Source: Lysobacterales bacterium 63-13
GTDB taxonomy: Bacteria > Pseudomonadota > Gammaproteobacteria > Xanthomonadales > Rhodanobacteraceae
Reading direction: 5' to 3'
NCBI GenBank assembly: GCA_001899855.1
Contig: MKWR01000004.1
Coordinates: 62,001 to 126,000, forward strand
DNA length: 64,000 nt
The notes under the pieces were generated by a model. The model saw only the letters and a list, made by a program, of their open reading frames with translations. It ran no database searches and was not told where the DNA came from. Position 1 is the first letter of the stretch. Each line of letters opens with the position of its first letter. The translations under genes and the position numbers were made by a program. Positions 62,964 to 64,000 of the stretch are shown in pieces.

Positions 62964-63135
62964 GGGAGGACTCCTTTTCGGTGCAGCGAGCTTACGCAGC
63001 GCCATGCCTGCGCCGCAATGCGTCAGACGCGATTGCCCGCAAAACGCCACAACTGATCGTGATGCGGCCAGCGCGCCGCCGCGCATCGGCCCGCGCCGCC
63101 CGCTGCAATGGCATCGACCCCGGCAGGAGCGTGCG

Positions 63136-64000
63136 ATGAAAGCGAAAAGAGATGAAACCAACACCGATCTGCAACGCGGCTTCGAGCCGCTGCGCACGAT
63201 CTTCGCCGTCCTCATCCTGCTCCTCGGCTTCGCCGCCGCGGCGCGTGCGGAAACCGGTTTCGGCACGATCAAGGCAACGGCCAGGGACGGCCAACCATTC
63301 GAGCTCGTTGCGCTGGCCAGCGATGTCCACTACACAATCGGCGGACTCGTCGCCGAAGCCAGCATCCGCCAACGCTTCAGCAATTCAAGCAGCGAATGGG
63401 TCGAGGCGCAGTACCTGCTGCCGCTGCCCGAAGGTGCCGCCGTGCACGACATGACCCTGCGCGTCGGCGAGCGCGTCATCGTCGGCGAGATCCGCGAAAA
63501 GGAACAGGCGCGCAGCGAGTACGTCGAAGCCGCGGCAAGCGGCAAGCGCGCCGCTCTGGTCGAGTCGGATCGGGCCAACCTGTTTCGCACCGCCGTGGCC
63601 AATATCGCCCCCGGCGAGACGATCGAGGTCGAGGTGCGCTGGTGGCAGCAGATCGCCTATCGCGATGACCGCTTCGTGCTGACCTTGCCGCTGACCTACA
63701 CCCCGCGCTATGTCGCCCGGGCCAGCGGAGATGGCGAGGAGACGATCGCCGCAGATCCCGCCAGGCCGGCGACCACCCGCGACGACCTGCACAGCGCCGT
63801 CGCCCCGCGCGTCGCCGTCAGCATCGATCTCGATCCCGGCTTGCCGCTGCGCCGCGTCGAGAGTCCCAGCCATGCCTTGAAAGTGACCCGCAGCGGCACG
63901 CGTTATGCCATTGCCCTGGCCGATGGCAACGTCGGTGCCGATCGCGATTTCGTCCTCGAATGGGCCCCCGTGCTGGGCGCATCACCGGCCTCGGCCGTGC
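63136..64000 (+). CDS. VIT-domain sortase-target protein, N-terminal part
   Basis: The frame is open from ATG 63136 (AGGAG six bases upstream) to the window end, 288 codons so far. A basic N terminus and hydrophobic segment (FAVLILLLGFAAAARA) form a signal peptide. The VIT (inter-alpha-trypsin inhibitor) domain is plain: ALASDVHYTIGGLVAEASIRQRF, cut here as its opening, then EAQYLLPLPEGAAVHDM, EIREKEQARSEY, LFRTAVANIAPGE. In the marine proteobacterial sortase target family a von Willebrand A domain and a C-terminal LPxTG-like signal follow; they lie beyond the edge. It is divergent from pdsR with 172 bases between. Confidence 0.88.
   Translation, partial: MKAKRDETNTDLQRGFEPLRTIFAVLILLLGFAAAARAETGFGTIKATARDGQPFELVALASDVHYTIGGLVAEASIRQRFSNSSSEWVEAQYLLPLPEGAAVHDMTLRVGERVIVGEIREKEQARSEYVEAAASGKRAALVESDRANLFRTAVANIAPGETIEVEVRWWQQIAYRDDRFVLTLPLTYTPRYVARASGDGEETIAADPARPATTRDDLHSAVAPRVAVSIDLDPGLPLRRVESPSHALKVTRSGTRYAIALADGNVGADRDFVLEWAPVLGASPASAV

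Overview
The window is a high-GC proteobacterial chromosome segment. Gene content (putP, cca next to slt, hemD/hemX/hemY, trpE, hrpB, tatD, a large TonB-dependent receptor, PEP-CTERM-like surface proteins, the Pds sortase regulators) and intergenic repeats of the GTCATCCCGGC and CGGGAATCGGGAATGGG kinds suggest the gammaproteobacterial order Xanthomonadales/Lysobacterales, perhaps near Rhodanobacteraceae. That placement is inference from gene content, not from a marker-gene comparison.

Layout. 1-9.2 kb: start of a sodium/proline symporter, an M28 peptidase lipoprotein, a small lipoprotein, a BrnTA toxin-antitoxin locus whose toxin has a stop codon, an AhpD-like/redoxin pair divergent from an AraC regulator, a pseudouridine synthase, a luciferase-like oxidoreductase and a surface protein with a sorting-like tail. 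9.3-16.9 kb: slt, an NDUFA9-like dehydrogenase and cca in one direction, then a TonB-dependent receptor. 16.9-26.1 kb: an accessory island of visibly lower GC, bounded on the right by a second copy of the receptor gene's last 81 bases and terminator. It holds a secreted beta-sandwich protein, a 1725-residue secreted YD-repeat (RHS) protein with a probable metal-dependent C-terminal toxin domain, a coupled membrane protein that may be its immunity protein, and a subtilisin-like protease. 26.3-26.5 kb: a 48-base tandem repeat.

26.6-33.0 kb: a type I restriction-modification locus (hsdM, hsdS, a UPF0158 gene, a frameshifted antitoxin-like gene, hsdR), with an intact toxin-antitoxin pair on the opposite strand inside it and a duplicated fragment of the hsdS 3' end. 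33.3-36.7 kb: a small membrane protein and a long exo-sialidase/sortilin-repeat secreted protein interrupted by two stop codons, each at a likely tryptophan position. 36.8-40.3 kb: hemY, hemX and hemD. 40.4-49.1 kb: a thioesterase, a small periplasmic protein, a serine hydrolase, a MotA/MotB-like energised complex, HrpB helicase and a secreted protein.

49.3-58.0 kb: TatD nuclease, a secreted protein, a YadGH-type ABC exporter, a ferredoxin-NADP reductase-like enzyme, a membrane protein with an XRE regulator behind a clear operator, then an alpha/beta hydrolase translationally coupled to a NatAB-type ABC exporter. 58.2-64 kb: trpE, a repeat-rich gap, and the PdsS/PdsR two-component system divergent from a VIT-domain sortase-target protein that runs off the right edge.

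The best candidates for something undescribed are the RHS island (toxin, candidate immunity protein, a lux-box-like dyad upstream) and the composite restriction/toxin-antitoxin locus. No tRNA, rRNA, CRISPR array or transposase was found.
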